In this document: positions 25,926 to 33,278 of the stretch, piece after piece
Layout: each line of letters starts with the position of its first letter
Position numbering within the stretch: position 1 is the first letter of the stretch
Source: Actinocatenispora rupis
Lineage (GTDB): Bacteria > Actinomycetota > Actinomycetes > Mycobacteriales > Micromonosporaceae
Direction of reading: 5' to 3'
Assembly: GCF_016861975.1 (NCBI RefSeq)
Contig: NZ_BOMB01000024.1
Location: 1 to 64,000 of the forward strand
DNA: 64,000 bases
Notes under the pieces: model-generated
Databases searched by the model: none
What the model was told of the DNA's origin: nothing
The model's input: the letters and a program-made list of their open reading frames with translations, nothing else
Program-made: the position numbers and the translations under genes

Positions 25926-27128
25926 ATGCAGTCGCCGGCGCACTCGATCGGCCGTGCCTGGATCTCCGCCGGTGGTACCGGCGCCCAGAACTACGACGAG
26001 TTCGCCGACGACGCGGAGATCACCGCGATCGTGGCGGACAACCCGGCCAGCGCGCTGGCCGTCGAGATGCCGCACCGTACGCCGGAGGCCGTCGCGGCGG
26101 GGCTGTCGTTCACCGACGCGCTGCCGGCGGCGGCGGAGCGGTTCGCGGCGTCCCGCGCCGACGGGCACTACCGTGCCGCCGAGCGGGTCGTCGGGCTGTA
26201 CCGGATCACCGGCGAGCAGGTCGCGTACGGGGTGTTCTGCCTGGTCGACACCGACCAGATCTCCACCAGCGCGGACGAGCCGGGCCTGGTGATCCGCAAC
26301 GAGGACGTGTTCGTCGCGAAGGTACGCGAGCGGGTCGCGCTGGCCGACGCGGTCGGTTCCCTGCTCAGCCCGGTACTGCTGATGCAGACCCAGTCCGGCG
26401 CCGAGCTGCACGCCGTACTCGCCGAGCTGACCGACCGGCTCGGCGACCCGGCCGTCAGCGACACCGACCCGCAGGGCCGCACGCACGCGGTGTGGGTGCT
26501 CGGCCCCGGCCCCGACCAGGACCGGGTACTCGCCGCGGCCGGCGGCGGCGAGCTGATCGTCGCCGACGGCAACCACCGCAGCCTCGCCGCGCAGGTCGGC
26601 GGGCTGCCCCGGTTCCTGGCCGTGGTCACCACGCCGGAGTCGGTGGCGATCCAGCCGTACCACCGGCTGGTGACCGAGGTGGCGGACGTCGAGGGCCTGC
26701 CGGAGCGGCTGCGCGCGGCCGGCGCCACCGTCACCGAACTCTCCGCACCCGCCGAGGTACCGCCGGCCGGCACGGTGCACCTGGTCACCGCGGTGGGGGA
26801 GTACGCGGTGGTGCTGCCGGTGCCGGAGACGGCGGACGTGGTGGCGCGCCTCGACTACAGCGTGGTGGAGGCCGTACTGCTGCGCGACGTGCTCGACATG
26901 GAGCCCGGCGACAAGCGCATCACGTACGTCGGGGGCGACTACCCGCCGGCGTGGCTGCGTGGCGAGGTGGCCGCCGGGCGCGCCGACCTGGCCGTGCTGA
27001 TCGCCCCGGTCAGCGTGGCCGACTTCGTCGCGGTCAACCTGGCCCGGCAGAAGATGCCGCGCAAGAGCACCTGGTTCACGCCGAAGGCGCGCGGCGGCCT
27101 GGTCTGCGCCGAGGTACGCGGGTCCTGA
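25926..27128 (+). CDS. DUF1015 family protein
   Basis: The protein has 400 residues from ATG 25926 (GAGGAG upstream). Typical DUF1015 blocks are visible: VIRNEDVF near the first third, VADGNHRSLAAQ near 210-220, and DYSVVEAVLLRDVLDM followed by KRITYVGG near 310-340. It is cytoplasmic and of unknown enzymatic role; relatives are often near amino-acid or phosphoserine metabolism. It is convergent with the FtsX-type permease. Confidence 0.85.
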   Translation: MQSPAHSIGRAWISAGGTGAQNYDEFADDAEITAIVADNPASALAVEMPHRTPEAVAAGLSFTDALPAAAERFAASRADGHYRAAERVVGLYRITGEQVAYGVFCLVDTDQISTSADEPGLVIRNEDVFVAKVRERVALADAVGSLLSPVLLMQTQSGAELHAVLAELTDRLGDPAVSDTDPQGRTHAVWVLGPGPDQDRVLAAAGGGELIVADGNHRSLAAQVGGLPRFLAVVTTPESVAIQPYHRLVTEVADVEGLPERLRAAGATVTELSAPAEVPPAGTVHLVTAVGEYAVVLPVPETADVVARLDYSVVEAVLLRDVLDMEPGDKRITYVGGDYPPAWLRGEVAAGRADLAVLIAPVSVADFVAVNLARQKMPRKSTWFTPKARGGLVCAEVRGS

Positions 27129-27134
27129 CGTACG

Positions 27135-27169
27135 CCGGCCGGGCCGCCCCCGTGGCGCGGCCCGGCCGG
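27135..27169. terminator. Bidirectional hairpin terminator
   Basis: CCGGCCGGGCCGC and GCGGCCCGGCCGG are perfect 13-bp arms with a 9-nt loop, filling the 47-bp gap between two convergent genes. Confidence 0.75.
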
Positions 27170-27175
27170 TGACCG

Positions 27176-29464
27176 TCACTCCGTGCGCATCGCGCCGGGC
27201 CGCATCATGCGCCACACCGCGGGCAGCGTCAGCGCGGTCACGAGCAGTACCACGCCGGCGCCGGCGCCGGTGACGCCGAGGATCCCGGACCAGTCGAACC
27301 ACAGCGGCTCGGCGGTCATCCGCAACAGCACGCCGCCGAGCACGACGCCGACCAGGACGGCGAGTGCGAGCCCCAGGAGGACGGGGATCGCGGTCTGCCA
27401 CAGGACGGAGCGGCCGACGGTGCCGCGCCGGGTACCGAACGCGGCGAGTACGGCGAGCGGCCGGCGCCGGGCCCGGAGCTGTTCGAGCACCGTGACGAGC
27501 AGGCTGGCCCCGATCACGAGCAGTACCGCGATCGAGCCGATGAGCAGCCCGGTACGGACCGTCGCGAACTTCGCGTCGACGCTGCCGCCGCTGACCCGCA
27601 TGACGTCGATGAGCGGGTCGACCCGGGCCGCCGCGGTCTCCAGCCGGTCGTACGCGAGCGGGTCGGTGAGGTCGGCCCGGACGTACGCGGTGGTGGGCAT
27701 GGCGGGCGGGAGCGGGCTGGCGGCCGCGGCCTTCGGGGTGAGCAGCACCGCGCGGTCGTCGCCCTCGACGCTGTGGGCAGACCGTACGGCGGTGCGCGCG
27801 GTCGCCGGGATCCGCCACCGCAGCTCGCGGTCCTGCGCGCCGACGAGCAGGGTCGTGGCCGACCCCGGGCGGAACGCGGGCGAGCGGTCCGTACCGACGG
27901 TGAACACGTCGCCGTCCGCGCACCCGGCGACCCCGGCGTACGCCCGGAGCGTGGCGCAGTCGCCGACGACCAGCGAGCCGCCGTCGTCGCCGACGAACAC
28001 GGCGCCGTGGCCGAACGCGTACACGGCGTGGACGCCGGTCGACCGCCGCAGCCCGGCCGCCAGCGCGGCACGCTGCGCCGGCCCGGACTCGCGGTTGTCG
28101 GTCACGATCGCCTGCGCGGCGCGCGGATCCTGGTGCGTCGGCTTCTCGTACCCGTGGGCCACGCCCGCGAACAGCGTCTGCAGCGCGATGGCCCCGGCCA
28201 CCGCGACGGTGATGCCGCTGACCGTACGGGCGGCGCCGCCGCTGTCCGCCTGGAGCCGCCGTACGGCGAGGAGGCGCGCCACGCCGCCGCCGCCCATCCG
28301 GCCGACGACCCGCTCGACCAGCCACGGCAACAGCACCGCCGTACCGGCAAGGACGAGTACCAGGCCGGCGGCGACCTGCGCGGTGTCGAGCGAGCCGCCC
28401 GACCGGGTCACCCGGCCGGCCAGCGGCACCAGCAGCCCGAGCCCGACCACCGGGGGCACCAGCCGCCACCACAGCCGGCGCCGCCGCGTGGTCGACCGGC
28501 GCACGACGCCGAGCGGTTCGGCGGCGACCCGGCGCAGCGCCACGAGCGTGATCAGGACGGCGGCGACGGGCAACCCGACCGCGACGAGCACGGCGAGGAC
28601 GGGGTCGGGGGTGAGGTCACCGGCGAACACGCTGATGTCGTCGAACGACAGCAGCTCGACCAGGCGCCGGCCGGCGAGGAAGAAGCCGGCGCCGACGACG
28701 AGCCCGGCCAGCGCGCCGAGCAACGCCTCCGCCGACGCGGTACGCCGGGTCGTCGCGCGGTCGGCGCCGACCAGCCGGAGCGCGGCCTGCTGCCGGTCCC
28801 GCGCCTCGGAGCCGAACCGGACGGCCGTCGCGACGAACACCGCCACCGGTACCAGCAGGGCGGCGATCCCGAGCACCGTGACCAGCAGCAGCACCGGATC
28901 CATGCCGCGGTCCGGGGTGGGTGAGCCCCAGCGGTCGAGGCGCTGCGCGTTCCCCCGCCACGACCCGGTGAGGGTGTCGCTGCCGAGATAGACCGAGTAC
29001 TCCCGCGGCCCGGACAGCCCCTCGTCGCCGATCGTCCCGACCACCCGGTACGGGTACCGCTCGCGCAGCAGCGCGCCGTCCGGGGCGTCGAGCGCGGCGC
29101 GGAACCGCGGCGACACCACCATCTCGCCGGGACCGGGCAGCCGCGACACCCCCGGCGGTACGGCCGGGTGCGCGCCGAGCGCCTGCACGGCCAGCGCGTA
29201 CACGCCCTCGCCGTGGTACTCGGTGTCGAGCGGCCGGTACAGCACGCTGGTGTCGGTGGGGCGACCGGACGCCTCGTTGAAGTCGCGCGCGTTCGTACGG
29301 TCGTCGCGGTGCGTCAGGACGGCGGGAACGGACGCGGCGAGCAGCAGCAGCGCGACGCCGAGGCCGACGCCGACGGCGGTCAGGGTCAGCCGCGTCCACG
29401 CGCCCCGCCCGCCGCGCGCCACCAGCCGTACGCCGAGCGCGAGGTCCCGCGCCCAGCGCCTCAT
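27176..29464 (-). CDS. FtsX-family ABC transporter permease
   Basis: The protein has 762 residues. The first helix is at 20-42, a large extracytoplasmic domain follows, then three helices beginning DPVLLLVTVLGIAALLVPVAV. A central pair of helices, a second extracytoplasmic part and a C-terminal three-helix block complete the two-FtsX-domain plan of MacB/LolC-like exporters. Its ATG overlaps the stop of the ATPase gene (ATGA). With the PadR and ATPase genes it forms a three-gene operon. The substrate is unknown. Confidence 0.87.
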   Translation of the reverse strand: MRRWARDLALGVRLVARGGRGAWTRLTLTAVGVGLGVALLLLAASVPAVLTHRDDRTNARDFNEASGRPTDTSVLYRPLDTEYHGEGVYALAVQALGAHPAVPPGVSRLPGPGEMVVSPRFRAALDAPDGALLRERYPYRVVGTIGDEGLSGPREYSVYLGSDTLTGSWRGNAQRLDRWGSPTPDRGMDPVLLLVTVLGIAALLVPVAVFVATAVRFGSEARDRQQAALRLVGADRATTRRTASAEALLGALAGLVVGAGFFLAGRRLVELLSFDDISVFAGDLTPDPVLAVLVAVGLPVAAVLITLVALRRVAAEPLGVVRRSTTRRRRLWWRLVPPVVGLGLLVPLAGRVTRSGGSLDTAQVAAGLVLVLAGTAVLLPWLVERVVGRMGGGGVARLLAVRRLQADSGGAARTVSGITVAVAGAIALQTLFAGVAHGYEKPTHQDPRAAQAIVTDNRESGPAQRAALAAGLRRSTGVHAVYAFGHGAVFVGDDGGSLVVGDCATLRAYAGVAGCADGDVFTVGTDRSPAFRPGSATTLLVGAQDRELRWRIPATARTAVRSAHSVEGDDRAVLLTPKAAAASPLPPAMPTTAYVRADLTDPLAYDRLETAAARVDPLIDVMRVSGGSVDAKFATVRTGLLIGSIAVLLVIGASLLVTVLEQLRARRRPLAVLAAFGTRRGTVGRSVLWQTAIPVLLGLALAVLVGVVLGGVLLRMTAEPLWFDWSGILGVTGAGAGVVLLVTALTLPAVWRMMRPGAMRTE

Positions 29465-30141
29465 CGGGCCCGTTCCAGGTCGACGCTGCGCCCGTCGCGT
29501 ACGACGACCTCGCGGTCCGCGTACGCGGCGACCCGCGGCTCGTGCGTGACCAGCACGACCGCCGCCCCGCTGTCCCGCGCCGACTCGGTGAACAGCCGCA
29601 TCACCTGCTCCCCGTGGTACGAGTCGAGGGCGCCGGTCGGCTCGTCGGCGAACAGCACCCTCGGCCCGGTGACCAGCGCGCGGGCCACCGCGACCCGCTG
29701 GCCCTGCCCGCCGGACACGTCGCCGGGCCGCTTGCCCGCCACGTCCGCGGTGCCCAACCGTGCCAACCATTCCAGCGCGGTACGCGCGGCGTCGCGGCGG
29801 CGGGTGCCGGCCAGCCGCAGCGGCAGCGCGACGTTCTCCAGGCAGGTCAGTTCGGGTACCAGCTGACCGAACTGGAACACGAACCCGAACTCGCTGCGCC
29901 GCAACGCGCTGCGCCGCGCATCGGACAGCGCCGTCAGTTCGGCCCCGTCGTACGTCACGCGGCCGGAGTCGGGCAGCAGGATGCCGGCCGCGCAGTGCAG
30001 CAGCGTCGACTTGCCGGAGCCGGACGGGCCCATGACGGCGACGACCTCGCCGGCCCGTACGGACAGGTTCGCGCCGTCCAGCGCCGGCGTCGCACCGAAC
30101 GACCGCCGTACGTCGGCGGCGACGAGCAGCGGGGCCGTCAC
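29461..30141 (-). CDS. ABC transporter ATP-binding protein (MacB/LolD type)
   Basis: The protein has 226 residues. Walker A GPSGSGKST is at 38-46, the signature SGGQGQRVAVARAL near 140, and Walker B VLFADEPTGALDS with a following VTHEP switch. It powers the downstream FtsX permease. Its GTG start overlaps the PadR stop by 4 bp, and its stop overlaps the permease ATG by 4 bp. Confidence 0.93.
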   Translation of the reverse strand: MTAPLLVAADVRRSFGATPALDGANLSVRAGEVVAVMGPSGSGKSTLLHCAAGILLPDSGRVTYDGAELTALSDARRSALRRSEFGFVFQFGQLVPELTCLENVALPLRLAGTRRRDAARTALEWLARLGTADVAGKRPGDVSGGQGQRVAVARALVTGPRVLFADEPTGALDSYHGEQVMRLFTESARDSGAAVVLVTHEPRVAAYADREVVVRDGRSVDLERAR

Positions 30142-30662
30142 GGCAGTACCTCCTCGGTGAGGGCGGCCAGCCGGGCGGCGGTCAGCTCCAGCCAGCGCAG
30201 GTCCGCTTCCAGGTGGAACAGGGCGTGGTCGCAGATGAGCTGGTCGGCGAGGTCGCCGGTGCTCTTGCGGCGGGTCAGCGTGCGCATCAGCGCCAGGTGC
30301 GCGGCGCGCTGCGTGTCGAGGATGTCGTCCGCGCTGCGCCCGGTCAGCAGCGCCAGCACGACCTTCGTGTACAGCGTGTTCTGCAGGTACGGCTCGGGTT
30401 TCTCGGCCCGGCCGAGCCACCCGTCGAGGTCGGTGACGCCGGCGTCGGTGATCGCGTACCGCTTGCGTTCGGGGCCGGCGCCGGGCTCGACGCCCTCCAG
30501 CTGCACCAGTCCGCCCTTCAGCAGCCGGGACAGCGTCGAGTAGACCTGGCCGTAGTGCAGCGGATGGTCGTGGCCGAAGCGCTCGTCGTACGCCCGCTTG
30601 AGGTCGTAGCCGTGGCGCGGGCCGGATTCCAGCAACCCGAGCAGGGTGAGGCCGATGGACAT
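30138..30662 (-). CDS. PadR family transcriptional regulator
   Basis: The protein has 174 residues. The N-terminal winged helix has MSIGLTLLGLLESGPRHGYDL, then HYGQVYSTLSRLLKGGLV and the wing ERKRYAITDAG. The C-terminal part is the four-helix dimerisation region. As first gene of the operon it probably represses itself and the ABC exporter through the TATACA/TGTATA sites just upstream. A drug or toxic compound would be the inducer. Confidence 0.92.
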   Translation of the reverse strand: MSIGLTLLGLLESGPRHGYDLKRAYDERFGHDHPLHYGQVYSTLSRLLKGGLVQLEGVEPGAGPERKRYAITDAGVTDLDGWLGRAEKPEPYLQNTLYTKVVLALLTGRSADDILDTQRAAHLALMRTLTRRKSTGDLADQLICDHALFHLEADLRWLELTAARLAALTEEVLP

Positions 30663-30671
30663 GGCGGCGAC

Positions 30672-30703
30672 TATACACGCGGTTTATACACGGGGTGTAC
30701 ACC
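30672..30703. promoter_or_regulatory. PadR operator region
   Basis: On the plus strand this reads TATACACGCGGTTTATACAC and then GGGGTGTACACC. It holds two TATACACG repeats 14 bp apart and the palindrome GGTGTACACC. It starts 10 bp upstream of the PadR start codon and is strikingly AT-rich for this window. Confidence 0.7.
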
Positions 30704-30748
30704 GGCGGCCCCGGCGTGCCGCGTACGCCGGCCTGACAGACTGACCGC

Positions 30749-31216
30749 ATGCGCGTCTACCTCGGTTCGGATCACGCGGGCTTCGAGTTGAAGGCCCACC
30801 TGCTCGACGTCCTGGCGCAGGCCGGACACGACGTCGTCGACGTCGGCGCACCCGCGTACGACGCGGACGACGACTACCCGGCGTACTGCCTGGCCACGGG
30901 CGCGCGGGTGGTCGCCGACGCCGGCAGCCTCGGCGTCGTCATCGGTGGCTCCGGCAACGGCGAGCAGATCGCCGCCAACAAGGTCCCCGGCGTCCGTGCC
31001 GCGCTCGCCTGGAACACCGAGACCGCCCGCCTCGCCCGCGAACACAACAACGCCAACGTGGTCGGCATCGGCGCCCGCATGCACACCGCCGACGAGGCCA
31101 CCGGCATCGTGCGGACGTTCCTCGACACGCCGTTCTCGCACGGCGAGCGGCACCAGCGGCGCATCGACCAGATCACCGCGTACGAGCGCAGCGGCGAGCT
31201 GCCCGACCTCGGCTGA
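30749..31216 (+). CDS. rpiB: Ribose-5-phosphate isomerase B
   Basis: The protein has 155 residues and interconverts ribose-5-phosphate and ribulose-5-phosphate in the pentose phosphate pathway. It begins MRVYLGSDHAGFELK, a hallmark, with IGGSGNGEQIAANK at 65-78 and HNNANVVGIGAR later. The base is Glu72, as in the mycobacterial enzyme, not the cysteine of the E. coli type. The start is ATG 30749. Confidence 0.95.
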   Translation: MRVYLGSDHAGFELKAHLLDVLAQAGHDVVDVGAPAYDADDDYPAYCLATGARVVADAGSLGVVIGGSGNGEQIAANKVPGVRAALAWNTETARLAREHNNANVVGIGARMHTADEATGIVRTFLDTPFSHGERHQRRIDQITAYERSGELPDLG

Positions 31217-31227
31217 GCCGTACCTTC

Positions 31228-31716
31228 TCAGGCGGGGTCGCGGGGCACCCAGTGCCGGCGGACGATCGTCAGGTCGTGCTCGGCGGCGGCCAGGTCCTCG
31301 GCGGTGGGCCGGGACGCGTCCCGGGCGCGCATCGCCGCGGCCACCCCGACCTGCGAGCTGCCCGCGCCGACCAGGCCGCGCAGCCCGCGCTCGCCGTCGC
31401 CCTCGTCGCCGGGATGCCCGCCGCGGCGTTCGGTGCCGGGATGGGGGCCACGCCGCTCGGCGGCCGGCTCGTCCCGGCGCCGCGGGTGGGCCGGCGGGGT
31501 CGGCACCGGACGCTGCCGCGGTGGCTCCGGCACCGGGCCCGCGGAGCGCCGGCGCGGTTCGCCACGCTTCGGGTCCACCGGCCGCCCCTTCCGGGTACGT
31601 GCCGGGTCGGCCGCGCGCTCGTCGGCGGACGTACGGTCGTCGCGGGTCGGCCGGTCGGCGGGGCCGTCGTCCGGCGCCCGCCGTACCCGACGCCGCCGCC
31701 GCTGGTACTCCGCCAT
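31228..31716 (-). CDS. Hypothetical basic protein with conserved C-terminus
   Basis: The protein has 162 residues. Residues 1-105 are extremely rich in Arg, Pro, Asp and Glu, and probably disordered. The last 50 (RGLVGAGSSQVGVAAAMRAR, then AEDLAAAEHDLTIVRRHWVP) look folded and match the general shape of a small conserved actinobacterial protein. I do not recognise a function. It ends 12 bp from the rpiB stop and is convergent with it. Confidence 0.6.
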   Translation of the reverse strand: MAEYQRRRRRVRRAPDDGPADRPTRDDRTSADERAADPARTRKGRPVDPKRGEPRRRSAGPVPEPPRQRPVPTPPAHPRRRDEPAAERRGPHPGTERRGGHPGDEGDGERGLRGLVGAGSSQVGVAAAMRARDASRPTAEDLAAAEHDLTIVRRHWVPRDPA

Positions 31717-31733
31717 GCGCCGACCGTACCGCG

Positions 31734-32726
31734 TCAGGCGGCGCGGCGGCGCAGCCAGTCGAGGGCCGGCAGCGCCTGCGCCCGCTGGAACTCGCGGATC
31801 CGGGGCAGCGCCGGGGGAGCCGGTCGCAGCGACGCGGACACGAAGTAGCCGGCGACGGCGGCGATGCCCGCGGTCACGTCGGCCGGGTCGGCGCCGGCGG
31901 TGAGCGGGTGGTCACGCACGATCGCCTCCGGGTCGCCGCCGCCCTGCATGGCCAGGCTCGGCAGGAACGCGACCAGGTCGAACCACGCCACCCCGCGTAC
32001 GGCGGCGGGCCAGTCGACGAACAGTACCCGCTCGGGCGTGAGCAGCATGTTGTCCGCCCGCAGGTCGCCGTGCAGCAACGTGTCACCGGCGGCCGCCGCG
32101 GGCCAGCGCGACTCGTACCCGGCGAGCAGGTCGAGGCGTGACGCCACCCAGGGGTACGCCTCGGCCAGCCGCTCGTGCCCGTCGCGGGCGAGGTCGCGGA
32201 AACCGGTCAACCCCTGGTCGTCGCTCAGGTCCGACACCGGTACGCCCGCCGGCGCCGGGGTGAGCGACCGGCCGAGGTCGGTGAGGGCGGCGAGCACCCG
32301 GTCGCGTTCGTCGGCACGCCAGGGCAGGCGCGGCGGCCGGGCGGACCACGGCCGGTCCGCCGGTACGTGCGGGGGACGGACCGCGCCGTCGTCGAACGCC
32401 AGCACCACCCAGTCGTCGTGGTCGAACGTCCACCGGAACCGCGGCGTGGGTACGGCACCGGGCAGCGCCGACACGACCCGCGCCTCCTGCCGGTACATGC
32501 GGGCGGTGTCGGCGTTGTGCGCGCCGCTGCCGGCCTTGACGAAGACCGTGTCGCCGCCGGCGAGGGTGAGCCGGGCGGCGAGGGCGGGGGAGAACCCGCC
32601 GTTCTGCGTCTCGGCGCGGACGACGCGGTCGCCGAGGCGCGCCTCGACGGCGGCACGTACCGCCAGGGGCAGGGTGGGCCAGTCGAGGCGGTTGCCGCCG
32701 GCGCCGTGTTCGAGACTGTCGACCAT
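31734..32726 (-). CDS. Aminoglycoside phosphotransferase/choline kinase family protein
   Basis: The protein has 330 residues. The kinase-like fold is seen from Lys64 (VFVKAG), a hinge near VVLAFDDG, the catalytic loop HGDLRADN (219-226) and the metal-binding Asp238 (FVDWP). Many such proteins are not antibiotic kinases, and nothing here points to resistance. The start is uncertain between ATG 32726 and an in-frame ATG 12 bp upstream. Seventeen bases separate it from the hypothetical gene downstream. Confidence 0.82.
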   Translation of the reverse strand: MVDSLEHGAGGNRLDWPTLPLAVRAAVEARLGDRVVRAETQNGGFSPALAARLTLAGGDTVFVKAGSGAHNADTARMYRQEARVVSALPGAVPTPRFRWTFDHDDWVVLAFDDGAVRPPHVPADRPWSARPPRLPWRADERDRVLAALTDLGRSLTPAPAGVPVSDLSDDQGLTGFRDLARDGHERLAEAYPWVASRLDLLAGYESRWPAAAAGDTLLHGDLRADNMLLTPERVLFVDWPAAVRGVAWFDLVAFLPSLAMQGGGDPEAIVRDHPLTAGADPADVTAGIAAVAGYFVSASLRPAPPALPRIREFQRAQALPALDWLRRRAA

Positions 32727-32779
32727 GCGTCCGATCATTCCCGAGAGGGCCGGGCGGGCGCATCCGGGATTCGGTGCAC

Positions 32780-32821
32780 CGCAACGGGATCCGGTCGTAC
32801 CCGGGGCCGGATCCCGTTGCG
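32780..32821. repeat. Long hairpin built from the CCGCAACGG motif
   Basis: Perfect 15-bp arms (CGCAACGGGATCCGG / CCGGATCCCGTTGCG) surround a 12-nt loop. It lies upstream of the phosphotransferase gene and before MITE copy C, so it is not an obvious terminator for either neighbour. It shares its core with the repeats at 21.2 kb and 7.0 kb. Confidence 0.7.
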
Positions 32822-32919
32822 CCCCCGTGGGCAGCGGGTGCCGGTGGCCATGCTGCACCGGTACGCCCGGCGGCGCATCTAACCCTCGACGGATACCGAA
32901 TCGCCGGCAACTGTGCTAG

Positions 32920-33003
32920 GAGGTCCTGACAGAAAGGACTGTCGGCGCCTGGCGGACTCAGGGCGACGCTGCCGACCATCCGACGCCTTTCTGTGAGGAC
33001 CTC
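32920..33003 (-). mobile_element. MITE-like element, copy C (84 bp, internally deleted)
   Basis: It has the same orientation as copy B. Both terminal repeats are kept (GAGGTCCTGACAGAAAGG and CCTTTCTGTGAGGACCTC), but 78 bp of the middle, including the 11-bp stem, are gone. The flanks are TAG and TGA, so the target duplication is not matched. It lies 36 bp upstream of the predicted ileS promoter. Confidence 0.8.
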
Positions 33004-33038
33004 TGAGCCGGGCGGTCCGGCGGGCGGCGCGAAATCGA

Positions 33039-33067
33039 CTGACGGTGCCGCGGGCGGCCGGTAGCGT
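33039..33067 (+). promoter_or_regulatory. Predicted ileS promoter
   Basis: CTGACG (33039-33044) and TAGCGT (33062-33067) are separated by 17 bp, a good match to the housekeeping sigma factor pattern. It is positioned so that transcription would start just before the T-box stem I sequence. Confidence 0.55.
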
Positions 33068-33073
33068 GGGCGG

Positions 33074-33278
33074 TACCAGGCGACGACCCGGCCATCACCG
33101 GCGAGCCTCCGGAAGAACGGGCGCGGCGCGCCCCAGTAGAACCGGACGGGTCCGGCCCGTGACAGCCGGCGAACGAGCGGGCGGCCCGCGGGCCGTCAAG
33201 CGAGGTGGTACCGCGGTGTCCGGCCGGCCCGGTCGGCGTCGTCCTCGCACCGGAGTGGTGTGCGGACGGGAGTGCGCG
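33074..33278 (+). promoter_or_regulatory. T-box riboswitch (isoleucine), translational type
   Basis: The T-box consensus GGTGGTACCGCGG is present at 33204-33216. Upstream, GGCCATCACCGGCGAGCCTC carries an ATC isoleucine codon at 33094-33096 as the probable specifier in stem I. CCAGTAGAACCGG looks like the stem II S-turn. Downstream, CCTC (33243-33246) lies in a hairpin with the GGAG-containing region before the start codon, matching the actinobacterial translational ileS T-boxes in which uncharged tRNA frees the ribosome site. The boundaries are approximate. Confidence 0.85.

Noticed and set aside
31734-32726. Aminoglycoside resistance gene
   Set aside because: Only the general kinase-like motifs are present, and the family is large and mostly unrelated to resistance.
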